Of a stretch of 64,000 nucleotides of DNA, positions 1 to 11,603 are shown one piece after another (the first letter of the stretch is position 1; every line of letters starts with the position of its first letter). The stretch covers positions 33,734,127-33,798,126 of the forward strand of contig CM067298.1 in the NCBI GenBank assembly GCA_034231615.1, read 5' to 3'. A model generated the notes under the pieces. The model was not told where the DNA came from and ran no database searches. It saw nothing but the letters and a program-made list of their open reading frames with translations. Both the position numbers and the translations under genes were made by a program. Origin of the DNA: Meghimatium bilineatum. Its lineage: Eukaryota > Mollusca > Gastropoda > Stylommatophora > Philomycidae.

Positions 1-317
1 ATTAATTTTTTGATGAAGTAATAGAACCAGTCGTAACTGCTTAATGAGTCTTGATACCATGGACGAATGGACTCAATACTGCAATCGTTTCAATGATACG
101 TTTTATACCTAAACTCAATATTGTTTTTAAGAGATTACTCAGCAAAAGGTAATACTTCTACTAAAACTGTGTGAAAATAAAACAGGTGTACTTACGTAGA
201 AAACAGGTAATGAAGTCTTACTGAACACACTATCACTGTCGGATGCTCACGTGAAATAATACGCACAATAAAACACATGATATAATCATACACATAACAA
301 TACACATGCCATAATAG

Positions 318-356
318 ACGTTTCAACCAAATGTCCTAATGTCCTTTATTAAGATA
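318..356 (-). other. Hammerhead-ribozyme-like motif of a Penelope-like terminal module
   Basis: On the minus strand the sequence runs CTTAATAAAGGACATT, then a short segment, then TTTGGTTGAAACGTC. The parts resemble a CUGANGA core, a stem II with GGAC/GTT-like pairing, the GAAAC core, and a GTC cleavage triplet, but the CUGANGA core is mutated. Hammerhead motifs are known in terminal repeats of Penelope-like elements. Activity is unlikely in this copy. Confidence 0.45.
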
Positions 357-562
357 AACATAACATCAAAGGACGCCGAGTAGAAATGACTACACCACAC
401 AAACGTATCCAAGCGAAATATGGATGTGATATGCCTGAAGGATAGGAACATGAAATACATAAAAACGTAAATATAGGTGGAAACGAAACGAATAAAAATA
501 TGACGTAAATGACGGAACATAATGAATAAAGACAAAGACCACACCGACCGAGAAATAGACAA

Positions 563-885
563 AAGAGTGATCGGCATTGAGTCCAAATGACTCGAGGGTA
601 CCTAATTTAAAAAAAAAAAGATTTTTTAGAGCGTACATTAATCTATCATCGGTGGTGCAGAATCTGATGGCAGTGACCTTAATATCAAGAACACCACGGT
701 GGCCAACGCCGTTGAAGTGTATGAGAACAGTAGTAGGTGTTCTGTGCTTGATGGCATACAAATGGTGACAGAAGCGATCGCTCAATCTTAAGCCGGATTC
801 CCCGATATACTGCTTGCTGCGGTGTTTACATATGATCACGTAAATTATATTACGCGATTCACATGTAAATCTTCAAGGATCGGCA
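563..885 (-). pseudogene. GIY-YIG endonuclease domain fragment of a Penelope-like element
   Basis: The minus-strand translation reads RFTCESRNIIYVIICK, then SKQYIGESGLRLSDRF, HFNGVGH and finally FKLGTLESFGLNADHSF. This is the order of blocks in retroelement GIY-YIG domains: the IY and YIG strands, the helix-1 Arg, and the C-terminal LGT..GLN.D.SF signature. The open frame runs from about 876 to 390, but similarity ends near 563 and the last 57 codons are probably read-through. An in-frame TGA lies just 5' of the RFTCES block, and nothing recognisable precedes it. In intact elements the domain nicks target DNA for insertion. This copy has no start codon of its own and should be inactive. Confidence 0.75.
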
Positions 886-2112
886 GTCACAGATTATTCA
901 ATAGCACAACATCTTAAAATTACGCAAACTACTCTTGTAACCAAATTTGATGCATTATCTTTACTATGCGGGTTTCCAGTGTGTACGATGACCTAATAGA
1001 AGAAAGAACGATTTACTGTTTGTAAAGCCGTAAACAATTCACTTCATTATAGTCGTATTTTTCCATATTTTATATCTTGTCGTGATATGAATCTTAGCAC
1101 GTAACTATGAAGATGCAATACATTTCAAGAGAACTCCGAAAAAAATTCCACTTTATAAATACGATTCCACTATACAGATTTAAAACGCGACTTCTTTGTG
1201 TACAATGCGATGTTGTAACTACTAAACCATGTTGATCCCCAAGAGGGAATATAACAGGATGAAGTCACCAGCGATAGGATGTCTTAAAAATTGAATAAGG
1301 ACATTTGGTTTTGATTAAGATGGTCTACCTAATTATCATAGTTGTAATGTAGCCTGCTGAAGAATCATGCCAGGACTACTGGAAGAGGGGGGGGGGGTAA
1401 ACCATTTTATCCATATTACATTACACAATTGCAAGAATGTCACAGTGTAGAGCAGAATGATGTCCACGTATTGGCATTCTATCCTACATCAACAATGAGT
1501 AAAAACAAGTCATCTGAGACTTCTCAGAGATCTGATATATCCCAGAAAATACAAGATTATATTACTATTCTGTCAAGAATGATATTTAGCATCCCCTTGC
1601 TAGAATGGGTAATTAGACTAATAGTTCTGTAATTCTTGCACAGTTTCAGGTTGCCGTCCTTAGGAAGTGGTATCATTAACGATTGCGTACATTTTTAAGG
1701 CCATGTTTTTCTAGTCCATATTTTCTGGCAGATGGCTGTTATAGCAGCGAACAACTCCTCTCTTGCAAAAAATGAAACCAACACGCAAAAACTAAAATAA
1801 GAGTCACCAGCTAAGGGACGTTGCTTTCATCATTTGACAGAGTAAATGCCATAGAACATAAATGAATAAGGACGCATGATATACCAACTTAGGGAGGTTG
1901 CTTTCATGCTTTATGTCATAACGACACGGAACATAGATGTATGAAAGTAAATCAGGTTGTGTGCCAGATGTCTCCAACATTAAATTATAAGCAAGTGTCA
2001 CTATGTTCCCATATTAAACAGTAGATCACCATATTCCTAGCAACAGCGAATTGTAATACTCAAACCTGGACCATGGCATCAAGATATTTAAATCAAATAA
2101 TAAAAGTCATTA
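886..2112. other. No gene or assignable repeat seen
   Basis: AT-rich unique-looking sequence with only short open frames lacking recognisable motifs. It contains a run of about 11 G near 1387-1397. Confidence 0.5.
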
Positions 2113-2324
2113 TATATACACATACTATTACTGTGACGAAATGCGATATAAGAAGAAATGGTCATATATGCACATACTATTACGGGGACGAAGTGAAATA
2201 TAAGAAGGAATGGTGATATATCCACATGCTATGACTGTGACGAAGTGGAATATAAGAAGAAATGGTGATATATGCACATAATATTACTGTGATAAACTGA
2301 GAGATAAGAAGACATGGTGATATC
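2113..2324. repeat. 52-bp tandem repeat, about four copies
   Basis: Units start near 2113, 2165, 2217 and 2269 and share the pattern TATATGCACATACTATTACT followed by GTGACGAAGTG and ATATAAGAAGAAATGGTGA. Copies differ at several sites each, so the array is old. Confidence 0.85.
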
Positions 2325-3056
2325 ATGAAGTCGGTGCGCCCTGCAATCAGTTATGCATGTAAAAAGGAAGTGAAGTTTTAAACCATTTTGTCATGTCACT
2401 AGACAATCGCTATGTAGAGTATTGTAAAAAAAACAACAACCATGTCACTGAGATACAACGGGTAAAGACCAAATTTAGTAACAGAAAGCGATATCTCTGT
2501 TAATGATGGATACAATGTTCACAATATTATATTTGCAACGTATTATAGACTTGTCCGAAACACTCATCCTAATAAGAAGTTGAAATGTACACACACACAA
2601 AAATTAATGGCATAGAGTAAATTAAAGAAATACATACCTATGTAACTACACACACACAGACATACTTACAACGCAAACATATTTGAAATAATTAATATAC
2701 TCAATATAAAACTTACTCGAGGACAATAACATTGTGTTGTAATTTATAACCCAGAGATTATCGATCAGTCATAAAGCAATACACGTACACATTAATAACT
2801 TGAACCTCGTCATAAGGCTATAATAAGTATGACTGGCGATCAATGATTTTACCAGTTAGACATCGTTTTGATCATATGATAATTTTAAAGAGGTTGAGTG
2901 TTAACAATATTGTTATTACATTTAACATATTCACATGTTCTTTCTCGACAACATCTGTCTTGTTTTATTATTATTCTGCGTTTGTTCTTAAGCTCCTGCA
3001 AATTAGTAAGATGCAATTCATAGAACAAAACTGTTGTTCATGCAATTCATGTAACG
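2325..3056. other. No gene seen
   Basis: AT-rich sequence with short CA runs (around 2590 and 2650). Short open frames show no recognisable protein motif. Confidence 0.5.
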
Positions 3057-3106
3057 TCAATGTACGATGTAACCAAATTCTGTGTCTTGGTTACATCGTA
3101 CATTGA
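3057..3106. repeat. Perfect 20-bp inverted repeat with 10-nt loop
   Basis: TCAATGTACGATGTAACCAA at 3057-3076 is the exact reverse complement of 3087-3106, with loop ATTCTGTGTC between. The flanking bases do not pair. It could form a stable hairpin in DNA or RNA. I see no flanking element that explains it. Confidence 0.85.
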
Positions 3107-3395
3107 TTTTACAGTGTAACTTTGATATCTGCGCCTGTCGGTCTCATAGTTCTCATACATCTGATGTATCATAGTTTTTGAGTCACTTTGATCCTCTATC
3201 ATGGGGCATCTAACTCCACCTGAAATCTCCCCTAGTTGCCCCTTTACGGCATGCAAAGAAGGTACTGTGTCGCTATTCTTTTCTCGCCATTAAAGACCCG
3301 GTAATACACAGTGGATTGTTTACGGTGGTGAGTTTCATCGTTTGCATGGTTTCACAATAATCGTTTACTTAGTGCAGCAGGCATGTAACGTTGTA

Positions 3396-3538
3396 TCTAA
3401 TCTAATCTAATCTAATCTAATAATCTAATCTAATCTAATCTAATCTAATCTAATCTAATCTAATCTAATCTAATCTAATCTAATCTAATCTAATCCAATC
3501 CAATCCAATCCAATCTAATCTAATATAATATAATCTAA
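3396..3538. repeat. (TCTAA)n pentanucleotide satellite
   Basis: Near-perfect TCTAA repeats with one slipped unit (TAATAATC near 3420). Variant TCCAA units and then TATAA units appear towards the end. The motif is not the animal telomere repeat TTAGGG. Confidence 0.95.
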
Positions 3539-3540
3539 TC

Positions 3541-3662
3541 ATCCATCCATTTATCTGTCTATGAGTCTGCCTGTCTGTCCGTCCGTCTGTTTGTCCATCC
3601 ATCCCTCCGTCCGTCCATCCATCTGTCCATCCATCCATCCATCCGCCTGTGTGTCCATCTAT
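3541..3662. repeat. Tetranucleotide satellite (TCCA/TCCG/TCTG)n
   Basis: Interleaved CATC, TCCG and TCTG tetramers directly follow the pentamer tract. Together they make a 270-bp compound microsatellite. Confidence 0.9.
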
Positions 3663-4159
3663 ATATGTGTGAGAATTTATACCTTACAAAAGGTACAGAA
3701 AACACAAGTCACGAAAAACTCTGAAAGCAGTCGTCAGAAATCTTCATTATTGTTATTTTTTACATTAGTTTATTATTGTTTTTTTGTGTGGTTATTTTAC
3801 ATTAGTTTTACAATTGTTATTTAATTTTTACACCAGTTTTAATATTTGATAGTTTGAGTAATTAGTAATATTATAACATTTATATATTATTAGCGCTGAG
3901 AATTTTCCTATGTGGTTTGAATAAAATTTCTCAATTTTCTGTGAAACCTTCTACGCGTATCACTGTGAAATGTATGTGTTACTTTGTAGAAATACTGCTT
4001 TGTTTCCAACTTTATTGTTTGTCTTCATGTTTCAATCACCAGGAATTAGACGTTTTATATAATTTTGCACACTTGTGCATCTCAGAAATGTTATATACTT
4101 TTATAATCATTCGAGGGCAAAGAAACAAAATTGCAGGTAATCAATGAGCACTTTTAGTA
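3663..4159. other. No gene seen
   Basis: T-rich sequence. The short open frames have no recognisable motif. Confidence 0.5.
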
Positions 4160-4325
4160 GTGGTGAAACGCCGTAAACATTTGGTTTGGACATATAACGA
4201 GACACGAGTCACTATATCTAACTATTTTCCAAGGAACCGTATAGAGAGAAAGGACGGTCAAAGAAAATGTTGGATTGACAATGTCAAGGTTCAGGCAATT
4301 ATTTATCTAAACTTGCCCCAATAAC
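4160..4325 (+). pseudogene. LINE ORF2 C-terminal fragment
   Basis: Two plus-strand frames together give [27 protein letters not shown] and LNLPQ. This matches the post-reverse-transcriptase tail of LINE ORF2 proteins, where GHV.RH is followed by a basic G.GR.R..W..N block. A frameshift separates the GHITRH part from the rest. The (TA)n tract begins about 100 bp downstream. It is a dead 3' remnant. Confidence 0.65.
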
Positions 4326-4413
4326 TGAAAACAGTGTCTGGATTTCTTTATGTTCTATCTCTGGTGTGGCACCTCTACGTTCCTACCAAGTTATGCGTGT
4401 TATTATTATTGTC

Positions 4414-4554
<141 letters not shown>

Positions 4555-5195
4555 TGTGCAGAAGGGATGTTACTCCATAACGTGCCATCTCTGAGAAGAA
4601 GCCTTATAGAAATAAGAGAAACATACTTGTATAGAGGAAGTGCTGTAGGGTTTCAATAAGAAAAAAGAATATAAACGCATACACACTAATTGAGTTTGGT
4701 TCTTGCATGATGTTTTTCTGTGATCACAAATGAGATATTTTTGCATTCTACATTCTGTCAAACGTTTTGATAGAGTTGTATTTATTTTGCTTTCATGGTT
4801 TAGTTTTACAGTTATATTTATATTATAAGTGATTTATGATATTGAAGTTCATTTGATTCTTACCCTACAACGCATAAAACATTTCTTTGTTCTACGTAAG
4901 TTATGTGTTTTATTATGGTTTAAAAAGTCTTTTGTTTAATTGTTCAGTGTAATATTCAGCTACAGTATCGTAATGTTTCAAATTGATATTTTTACTTTAT
5001 TTTGTAAGTTTCTGAACTAGCGGTCTATAGACTCGGTCCCATTGACTGAAACTGTATTTTGTAGATTGAAATATTCCTACACTTTTCTTCTTTCCTTGTC
5101 CATGTCGTGTGACCTGGTTATCACATCTGTTTGCAATCTTTTGTAACTGTTGGATGTATACCCGAAAATATCTAAAAATCTATCTTTATATCTTT
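4555..5195. other. No gene seen
   Basis: AT-rich sequence without recognisable coding or repeat features. Confidence 0.5.
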
Positions 5196-6030
5196 ATAGC
5201 TCTACCAAAGAAACCTGGTGGCATAGATTTTGGAGACCATCGCAAAATTAGGTTAAATGAACGATGTGCCAACAATTATAATGTGAATTTTAATGAGAAA
5301 AAAAAAGAAGTAAAATCAAACCAGAAATTGGAGATGGGTAAAGTAGATCTTTAGGATTCAGAGCAATAAACAACGCCATAAACATATTCAGAACATTAAT
5401 AGAAGGAATGACGGGAGTAAACAGATATCTGTATTTGTAATGTATTGACTATACTAAGGCATTTGGTAAGGTGAAACAAGAAGAAATAATTAGAATTTAG
5501 TAAATTTAAACATTGATGGTAAATATGTGAGAATAATAAGGAATATATTGGCAAAAAAAAGAGTAGCGATAAGTATCGATAACTAAATTCGAGCATTTCA
5601 ACATATCAAACAGGGGGTTAGACAAGGTTGCGTGTTGTCACTCGATCAATGTTCAATGTTTACAGTGAAATAATAATGAGATCCATATAAGATATACCAG
5701 TCATACTAGTTGTAGTGCATGTTATAAACAACCTGGTGATGAAACATTTTTGACGGAAAATGAAACAATTATAATAAATAATGAATATCTTACAAAAGAA
5801 AGTAAAAAATAGGGCTTAGTCTGAACAGCAGATACACTGAAGTAATGGTCAAATCAAAGAATAAATATACCCAAGAATGAAACAACAAAGTAGATGGGAT
5901 CAGTCTGAATAACGCTAACATAATTAAATATTTAAGTATATTAATAACATCAGATGGAAGATGTATTAAAGAACTCAAATGCAGATGTCCCTGGCAAAAG
6001 CAACATTTCACAAGATGAAGTCTATCCAAT
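5196..6030 (+). pseudogene. LINE ORF2 reverse-transcriptase fragment
   Basis: Successive plus-strand frames give ALPKKPGGIDFGDHRKI (the LPKKPG..D..FR.I entry to the RT palm), GFRAINNAINIFRTLIEG, CIDYTKAFGKV (the YTKAFD catalytic block, where the usual FDKV aspartate is now Gly), HIKQGVRQGCVLS, and then GLSLNSRYTEVMVKSK and IIKYLSILITSDGRCIKEL. These are RT blocks in the correct order over about 830 bp. Many stops and frameshifts separate them, and the YADD block is not recognisable. The order matches LINE endonuclease-reverse transcriptases. It is a dead copy truncated at both ends. Confidence 0.85.
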
Positions 6031-6107
6031 GCTATATATCTTTGTCAATGAAGGTGAGAAAGAGTATTCTTATAATTATATAGAACCAATTCGTATGCTT
6101 GAATTGA

Positions 6108-6320
6108 AACAACGTGTACTGTCAAAATATGTTTTACTGATGCAATAATTTATGTTAATTATATAATGTTTACTGTGAAATATAATTTACGGTTTAAATA
6201 ATATTTACTATTGCAATAATGTTTATTGCTGAAACAATATTTAGCATGGACATAATGTTTACTGCTGAAATAATATATATTATGTGAAAAAATCTGTACT
6301 GTTTAAATAATTTTGGCTAC
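6108..6320. repeat. Degenerate short repeats (AATGTTTACTGCTGAAATAA)
   Basis: The phrase TAATGTTTACTGCTGAAATA recurs about six times with 25-35 bp spacing and considerable divergence, interleaved with AT-rich sequence. Confidence 0.55.
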
Positions 6321-6419
6321 ATAAATGCTACTGATTAATACGTTGTGACATCATGCAGTATTAGCTTGCGTTTCGTAGCTTCGATTAATTGAGTTACGGG
6401 ACATTCTAAACGTCGATGT

Positions 6420-6550
6420 TGCAGACAAACATTACAGCCGTTCTTCTGTATGCAGACATTATTGTTCTGTATGCAGACATTATTGTTCTGTGTGCAGACA
6501 ATATTGTCCTACGTGCAGATATCATTGATCAATGTGCAGACATCATCGTT
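6420..6550. repeat. 21-23-bp tandem repeat
   Basis: Units of TGCAGACATTATTGTTCTGT occur about five times with increasing divergence (TGCAGACAATATTGTCCTAC, TGCAGATATCATTGATCAAT). Confidence 0.8.
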
Positions 6551-7288
6551 CTGGTCATTCAACTGATGATATAATCGTTACATATATATCTATATATATC
6601 TCTTATATGTTTGATGCTAAGCAGGATTTATATCACTGTATCGCTGACGTACGTGCTGATATTCGTCCGAATAATTATATAATTGCCTATGTCATGGTAA
6701 CAAAATTGTAGCATTTTGATAAAAAAATGTCTGCCACGATTTGCTGATATCTTATCTCGGTATTTAAGATCGTAAGCTAAGTATCATCCTCACTGACATA
6801 AATGATCCCAATATATTCCAACAATTTAAATTGCGTTATAATAACATCTCTAAATCTGTTAACTCCTGTTACATCAATATCCATGAATTTGTATACGAGG
6901 GAGACAATAAAATAAGATAAATATATGATGAAAAAACAGTGATGGGAACACTCCAATGACTAACGAACACGGTTAAGAAGTGCATTTTGAAAACATACGT
7001 AAATTAATGAGAGACGACATGAAGTACATCAAACTAATTGGACATATATCGCCGACGTCTAATGTGTCGGGCTATTGGCACCAATAAAATGGTGACCAAA
7101 AGCGTATACTATATCAGTACTACATTATACTGTAAATCCAATGCGACTATTTTGCTACATCAGTGAGAGTTTCAGCAGGTGTTTGAGAACCATCGATTGA
7201 TCGAACTATCAGACCTATGAACATAGCGATACAAGAGGCCAAAGTAAAAGAAGTCACTAGATTCAAATCTGTATGAAGAATTTTCATA
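6551..7288. other. No gene seen
   Basis: AT-rich sequence with a short TATATC microsatellite near 6582-6601. Nothing else recognisable. Confidence 0.45.
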
Positions 7289-7289
7289 T

Positions 7290-7665
7290 AAATCGACACA
7301 GAGAAATTGGAAGAATATACATATACAACAAAGTTAGAGTAATTCCAAGAATATTCATATACAGCGACAAATTAGTACAATGTTTGTATACAATATATTA
7401 GAGAAATGGGAACGATGTTCCTATACAACGACAAATTGGAGAAGTCGAAATAATGTTTATATACAGCAAATTAGAGAAATTTAGAAGAATGTTTAAATAC
7501 AATATATTAGAGAAATTGGACGAATATTCATATAAAACAACATGTTAGAGAAATTGGAAGAATGTATATATACAATACATTAGAGTAATTTGAAGAATAT
7601 TCATATACAACAACAAATTAAAGAAACTGGAAGACTATTTATATACAACAAATTAGAATTTTTAA
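7290..7665. repeat. Degenerate tandem repeat of about 45-50 bp, roughly eight copies
   Basis: The phrase AGAGAAATTGGAAGAATATT, then CATATACAACAAATT, recurs through the region with small indels and substitutions. It is an old, decaying minisatellite. Confidence 0.75.
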
Positions 7666-7704
7666 GAATTAAGAATTTTTAATTTATCCTCTGACTTCCT
7701 ACTT

Positions 7705-7866
7705 GAACCTGCTTGAATTATTCAGAATAGTGGAACAGTGATGCCCTGAACATGCTATGCTTGAATTATTCGCAATAGTTGATCAATGATGTCAAGTACA
7801 TGATATGCTTGAATAATTCGCAATAGTTGATCAATGATGTCAAGTATATGATATGCTTGAATTATT
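7705..7866. repeat. 48-bp tandem repeat, about 3.3 copies
   Basis: TATGCTTGAATTATTCGCAA, then TAGTTGATCAATGATGTCAA, then GTATATGA repeats with period 48. The first unit is the most diverged. Confidence 0.85.
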
Positions 7867-9657
7867 ATTACACACCTAAGACATCCAGCGGCAACAAATA
7901 CAATAGTCCTACATGTAAAAATATACATTTACCCATGTCGATGCAACATTGTTTATCTTTATTTGTTATATATGCTCACATGTAGTCCTAGTGGTCGAAG
8001 ACGGAAAACGTGTTGACTAAAGTTGCGAGGTGAGTATGTGCTTTCTGAGTGGATCTTGATCAAATCTCGTTTGCTGCATTACGATATTTATTTAATAATA
8101 TATCCTCAATGATTCTAAATTATATAAATAACCTAAATATCGGAGGATATCCGACAAAATGGAAGTGCCGCAATAACCTTTTTTTTATATAGTAACCTTC
8201 CTACCCAATTTGTATTTACTTCTATATTACGAGCAAAGAGATGCTAAATAATATTAGAAATATAGTTAATACAAGAAATAAGTGTAGCGCTTCACAAATT
8301 GTGAAGATATGCAATTATTATGTCTAATAGTGATGTCTTTTCATAAAGATATTAATGGTTGTCCTTTAAGAAGCAACGCTGTGACACCCAATAGCTGCTC
8401 AATTGGCGATCAATGTTCTGTAGCAATTATGACATAATATGCATATTACTATGTGTTATCTCTCGCGTGTTGTACAAACTATTCACTGTGGCTATTCGGT
8501 GCCCAGTTACATTATCTGTACGTTTTATGTCACATTCACAGACGACATGTAATTTCTCATAACAATAATCGAGAAATCGTGTTTTATCACTCGGACACAG
8601 CTGGACACCGACTTATATTAATATGGACATCCAATATTCTCAGAAACCGATTTACAGCATGTAAGAGCCTTCATTACAGGAACGTACGTGTATAATATTT
8701 ACATGATCTGATGGTTTTACAATACAGTTGGGAATAATACATCATTGCATACAACTTTAAATATTTACCGCATACAAAGGACATTGTAGATGGAATTGCT
8801 ATTGGATTTAGAGCTCCAATGTAAATGACAACAATATGTAGAATCTATCGACAAAATGGGACATATATTCAGCGTTTTACGTGTCAGATTGACACTTATT
8901 TCAATTCTATCGTACATTTGCTCACTATAACTGTGCTACTGTGTCGTTGTGTTTATTAACTTTCCTGTTTTCTATATCTCTTTTTCTGCTATCGTGAATC
9001 CATCCGTCCATGCTTTATTAATGCGCATTTCTATCGCATCGTTCGTCACTCTATTTCGTCTCCATCGGTATATCTCCTTATCCGCACATTATGTATATTT
9101 CCTTCTCTGGGTATTTATAATTTACCTTTCCTTTCTTGTTCATCCTTCCTCTGTCTTTGTGTATCTCTCATTTCACTCAACTTGAGTATTGTTCCGTCCC
9201 CTTCTCAGTGTGCATATTTCCTTTTTTAGACACTGTCATTGTACATATTCTATCACTGTAAATATCTCCTCTCACGTCGTGTGTATCTATTCCTTCGTGA
9301 TTCTCTCTTTTTTTATTCTACATAATGTATCGTATTTTACATTTCATTGCATATATATATATACAAGTATATATTTTTTATTTTCTCTGTGTGCATTTCT
9401 TCTGTTTCTCTTATAATAAATCTCAATATTTCTTTCCCCTATTTATCTTTCTAAACAAACAGTGTAGAATCTGTCTTATTATGTATCACTACAATCAATA
9501 ACGATGATTCAAATTCCAAGGGCCGTATGACTCACGATTGATACATTTCATTCCTGATGAACAATTCAGTATATGTGCCTATCAACAGACTTCTGTATAT
9601 TGTATATCCAAAAATGTGTGATTGATTTCAAGATAATTCCTTCATCTTTTACTATAG
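7867..9657. other. No gene seen; pyrimidine-rich zone at 8950-9430
   Basis: No recognisable coding or mobile sequence. From about 8950 to 9430 the plus strand is strongly pyrimidine-rich (TTTCT, CTTCC and CTCTT phrases). This creates hydrophobic Phe/Ser/Leu open frames that I do not regard as genes. Confidence 0.5.
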
Positions 9658-9960
9658 ACAGCTAAGAAAACTAATGCAGAGGTTCTCACTGATGCTGGCG
9701 TAAAAAGATCAATCATATCAAACATTAGGCGCAGACTGTTAATATTTCTAGGGCATGTGCTAAGAAGAACACAGCCTGAACACTTAATAACCACTGGAAA
9801 GATCAAGGGGAGAAAAGATAGGGGACGACAAAGAGAAAAGTTGCTAGATGGACTAGTATTGTGGTACGGTAGAAGTTCACCAACCGAGCTTATTGACAAC
9901 ACAAGAGACAGACAGTCGTGGAGAAGCATGATCGCCTACGCCACTCGACAAGGCACTTGA
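9658..9960 (+). pseudogene. LINE ORF2 C-terminal tail, 100 open codons to the natural stop
   Basis: An uninterrupted frame from 9658 to the TGA at 9958-9960 reads NAEVLTDAGVKRSIISNIRR, then FLGHVLRRTQPEHLITTGKI, GRQREKLLDGLVLWYGRSS, and ends in SWRSMIAYATRQGT. This is the full C-terminal region after the RT in one LINE family: GHV.RR, the GR.REK.LDGL block, and the W R.MI..A.RQGT end. A TAG at 9655-9657 closes the frame upstream, where the element is truncated. The intact frame makes this one of the least decayed LINE pieces here. A related piece lies at 25215-25370. Confidence 0.85.
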
Positions 9961-10019
9961 TTTGTTGATATTCAGCGGCAGTGCATATTTATTACGTAGG
10001 TCTTTTCGACAATTACAAC

Positions 10020-10395
10020 GCACTCCAGAATAACAATAACCATTATTCTTCTATTCGCTTTAACCCTTTGTGCCATCCAGGGCCGCCATGGGTAGAAAAG
10101 TTCTTTGGAGATGATTCGTTTTTATGCTTTAGATATGTTTGTTTTCGTGGATTCTTTTAATTCTGTATTCCATCTTTTGTATGGTCGACCTTGTGTTGTG
10201 TTTCCATTGTTTCTGTGTAGCATTGATTTTTAGGTGGCCTGATGTTTAATGTTACTTTTGCTTAATGGCGCTTAAATTATTCAATGTGTTTTCTTATGAT
10301 GTAATCAGAACTGGCATTTGCTAGTCTTCTAATGCATTCAGTCTACAGAGGTGGCCCACAAACTGGAAGCTGTGGTGTTCTATGTCTAAGTTCTC
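10020..10395 (-). pseudogene. LINE ORF2 C-terminal fragment
   Basis: Minus-strand frames give HSFQFVGHLCRLN, then GRPYKRWNTELKESTKTN, then KRIISKELFYPW. They correspond to the GH..RL motif, the GRP.KRW..E.KE block and the distal tail of LINE ORF2 proteins. There are several stops and frameshifts. It lies tail-to-tail with the 9658-9960 fragment, 60 bp away. Confidence 0.7.
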
Positions 10396-10849
10396 ACATT
10401 GTGGGACGATCTACCCTCTTTGAAATAACCCCAATGACCATATGTTGTACTTCTCACAACAGTCACAAATATATTTAAAGCAATATACATGGCATAGATA
10501 CGCCTTCTGCAACGATTACCTAAAAAGAAGGCTATCAACTCCTTTTCCTAGATATTTTGGAGTCATGGAGAATGTTAATGATTATTATTGCAAAAAATAT
10601 CTATCTAAATAATTCTGGCAATCTATCAGATCTATTCTCACGATCTACATGTAGATCGCAAACGACATGCATTTTATTTTTTGTCTACAGTATAAGACAA
10701 ACATTCTAATTCTTGTTTACATTTTGTAGTCCATAATGAATATCTTTCTAAGCTTCGGAGTTACATACTCTGAGTAGTACTCTTCTCAGGAGGAGTGCTG
10801 ATATGTTCAAAGGACAGCGTACGTATGAGATATAACACAAGTCCACATC
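10396..10849. other. No gene seen
   Basis: AT-rich sequence between two minus-strand LINE tails. No motif recognised. Confidence 0.4.
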
Positions 10850-11105
10850 CATATCGCCATAACCTGGCCGGGTCGTAGTGGTACCACATTGGATGCACCA
10901 ACATAGACACCACAGAGAGTCAGCCATCGATTTCTATCTTCAGCGATACCAATGAATAGAAAAAAATCCAAATCTATCCAGTCCTTCATGTTGCCTGTAA
11001 ATAATTTGTATTGTCATTCTCTGATTCTTCCATCTTCGATTGTTCCATATATTGTAGTCGTTGACAAGGTATCATGTCGGCATACGTGTCCAAAATACAT
11101 AATGT
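10850..11105 (-). pseudogene. LINE ORF2 C-terminal fragment
   Basis: The minus strand reads YFGHVCRHDTLSTTTIYGTI in one frame. Another frame then reads NMKDWIDLDF, IAEDRNRWLTLCGVY and VGASNVVPLRPGQ. These match the GHV.RHD block, the N.K.W.DL linker and the AEDR.RWR.L end of a LINE ORF2 protein. One frameshift and at least one stop interrupt it. Confidence 0.75.
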
Positions 11106-11603
11106 ACAACAATGATGTGGACAGAACAGTGATGGAAGTCATGTTCTCAGAAATATGTGACATTATCTGACAATGAAGATGATGAGTGCAAGATATAACA
11201 CAAGAGAAAACACAAGTATAACATAGTCATCTACTCCCTTGTAAGCAGCCCTTAGTTACCAGCTCGATTTTGAGTCACCTAACGGTTCGTCAATAACCGA
11301 GCAGTATTATGGGTATATATTTAGTATCTAATTACGCTACTAAACTAATCAATATAGTTTATAAAATATGGATCATTCACGCTACTAATCAATATAATTT
11401 ATAAAATATTGATCATGACCTGAAATAGCTATACGGTGTCCAAACCTAACTAAATGATACATGTAGCTGATTTATATATCTTTTGGAAGAAGAAGACGTG
11501 AAGCAAAAATTTAAAAAAATACATCCTTTTAGTAATAGGATATTCGTAGTTAATACTAGTTACTCACTTAAAGCACAAGGTAGTTAAGTTAACATTTAAC
11601 AGT
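11106..11603. other. No gene seen
   Basis: AT-rich sequence. A locally repeated phrase (ACGCTACTAA, AATCAATATA, TTTATAAAATAT) occurs twice near 11332-11410. No other feature. Confidence 0.45.

Larger units (their letters stand above)
190..885 (-). mobile_element. Penelope-like retroelement, 3' end (GIY-YIG endonuclease plus terminal module)
   Basis: Reading on the minus strand, a GIY-YIG endonuclease fragment (885 to 563) is followed about 200 bp later by a hammerhead-like motif (356 to 318). Beyond it lies a stretch beginning TACTTACGTAGAAAACA (around 188-204 on the plus strand) that is echoed by the modules at 62619-63235. Endonuclease followed by a ribozyme-bearing pseudo-LTR is the known 3' architecture of Penelope-like elements. 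No reverse-transcriptase part is visible upstream, so the copy is 5'-truncated. The family assignment rests on the combination of parts and is an inference. Confidence 0.65.

Noticed and set aside
3396-3538. Pentamer tract as a possible interstitial telomere
   Set aside because: The unit is TCTAA, not TTAGGG or the arthropod TTAGG, and it grades into unrelated tetramers.
8949-9416. Two consecutive hydrophobic plus-strand frames
   Set aside because: They arise from a pyrimidine-rich tract that yields Phe/Ser/Leu codons. There is no conserved motif.
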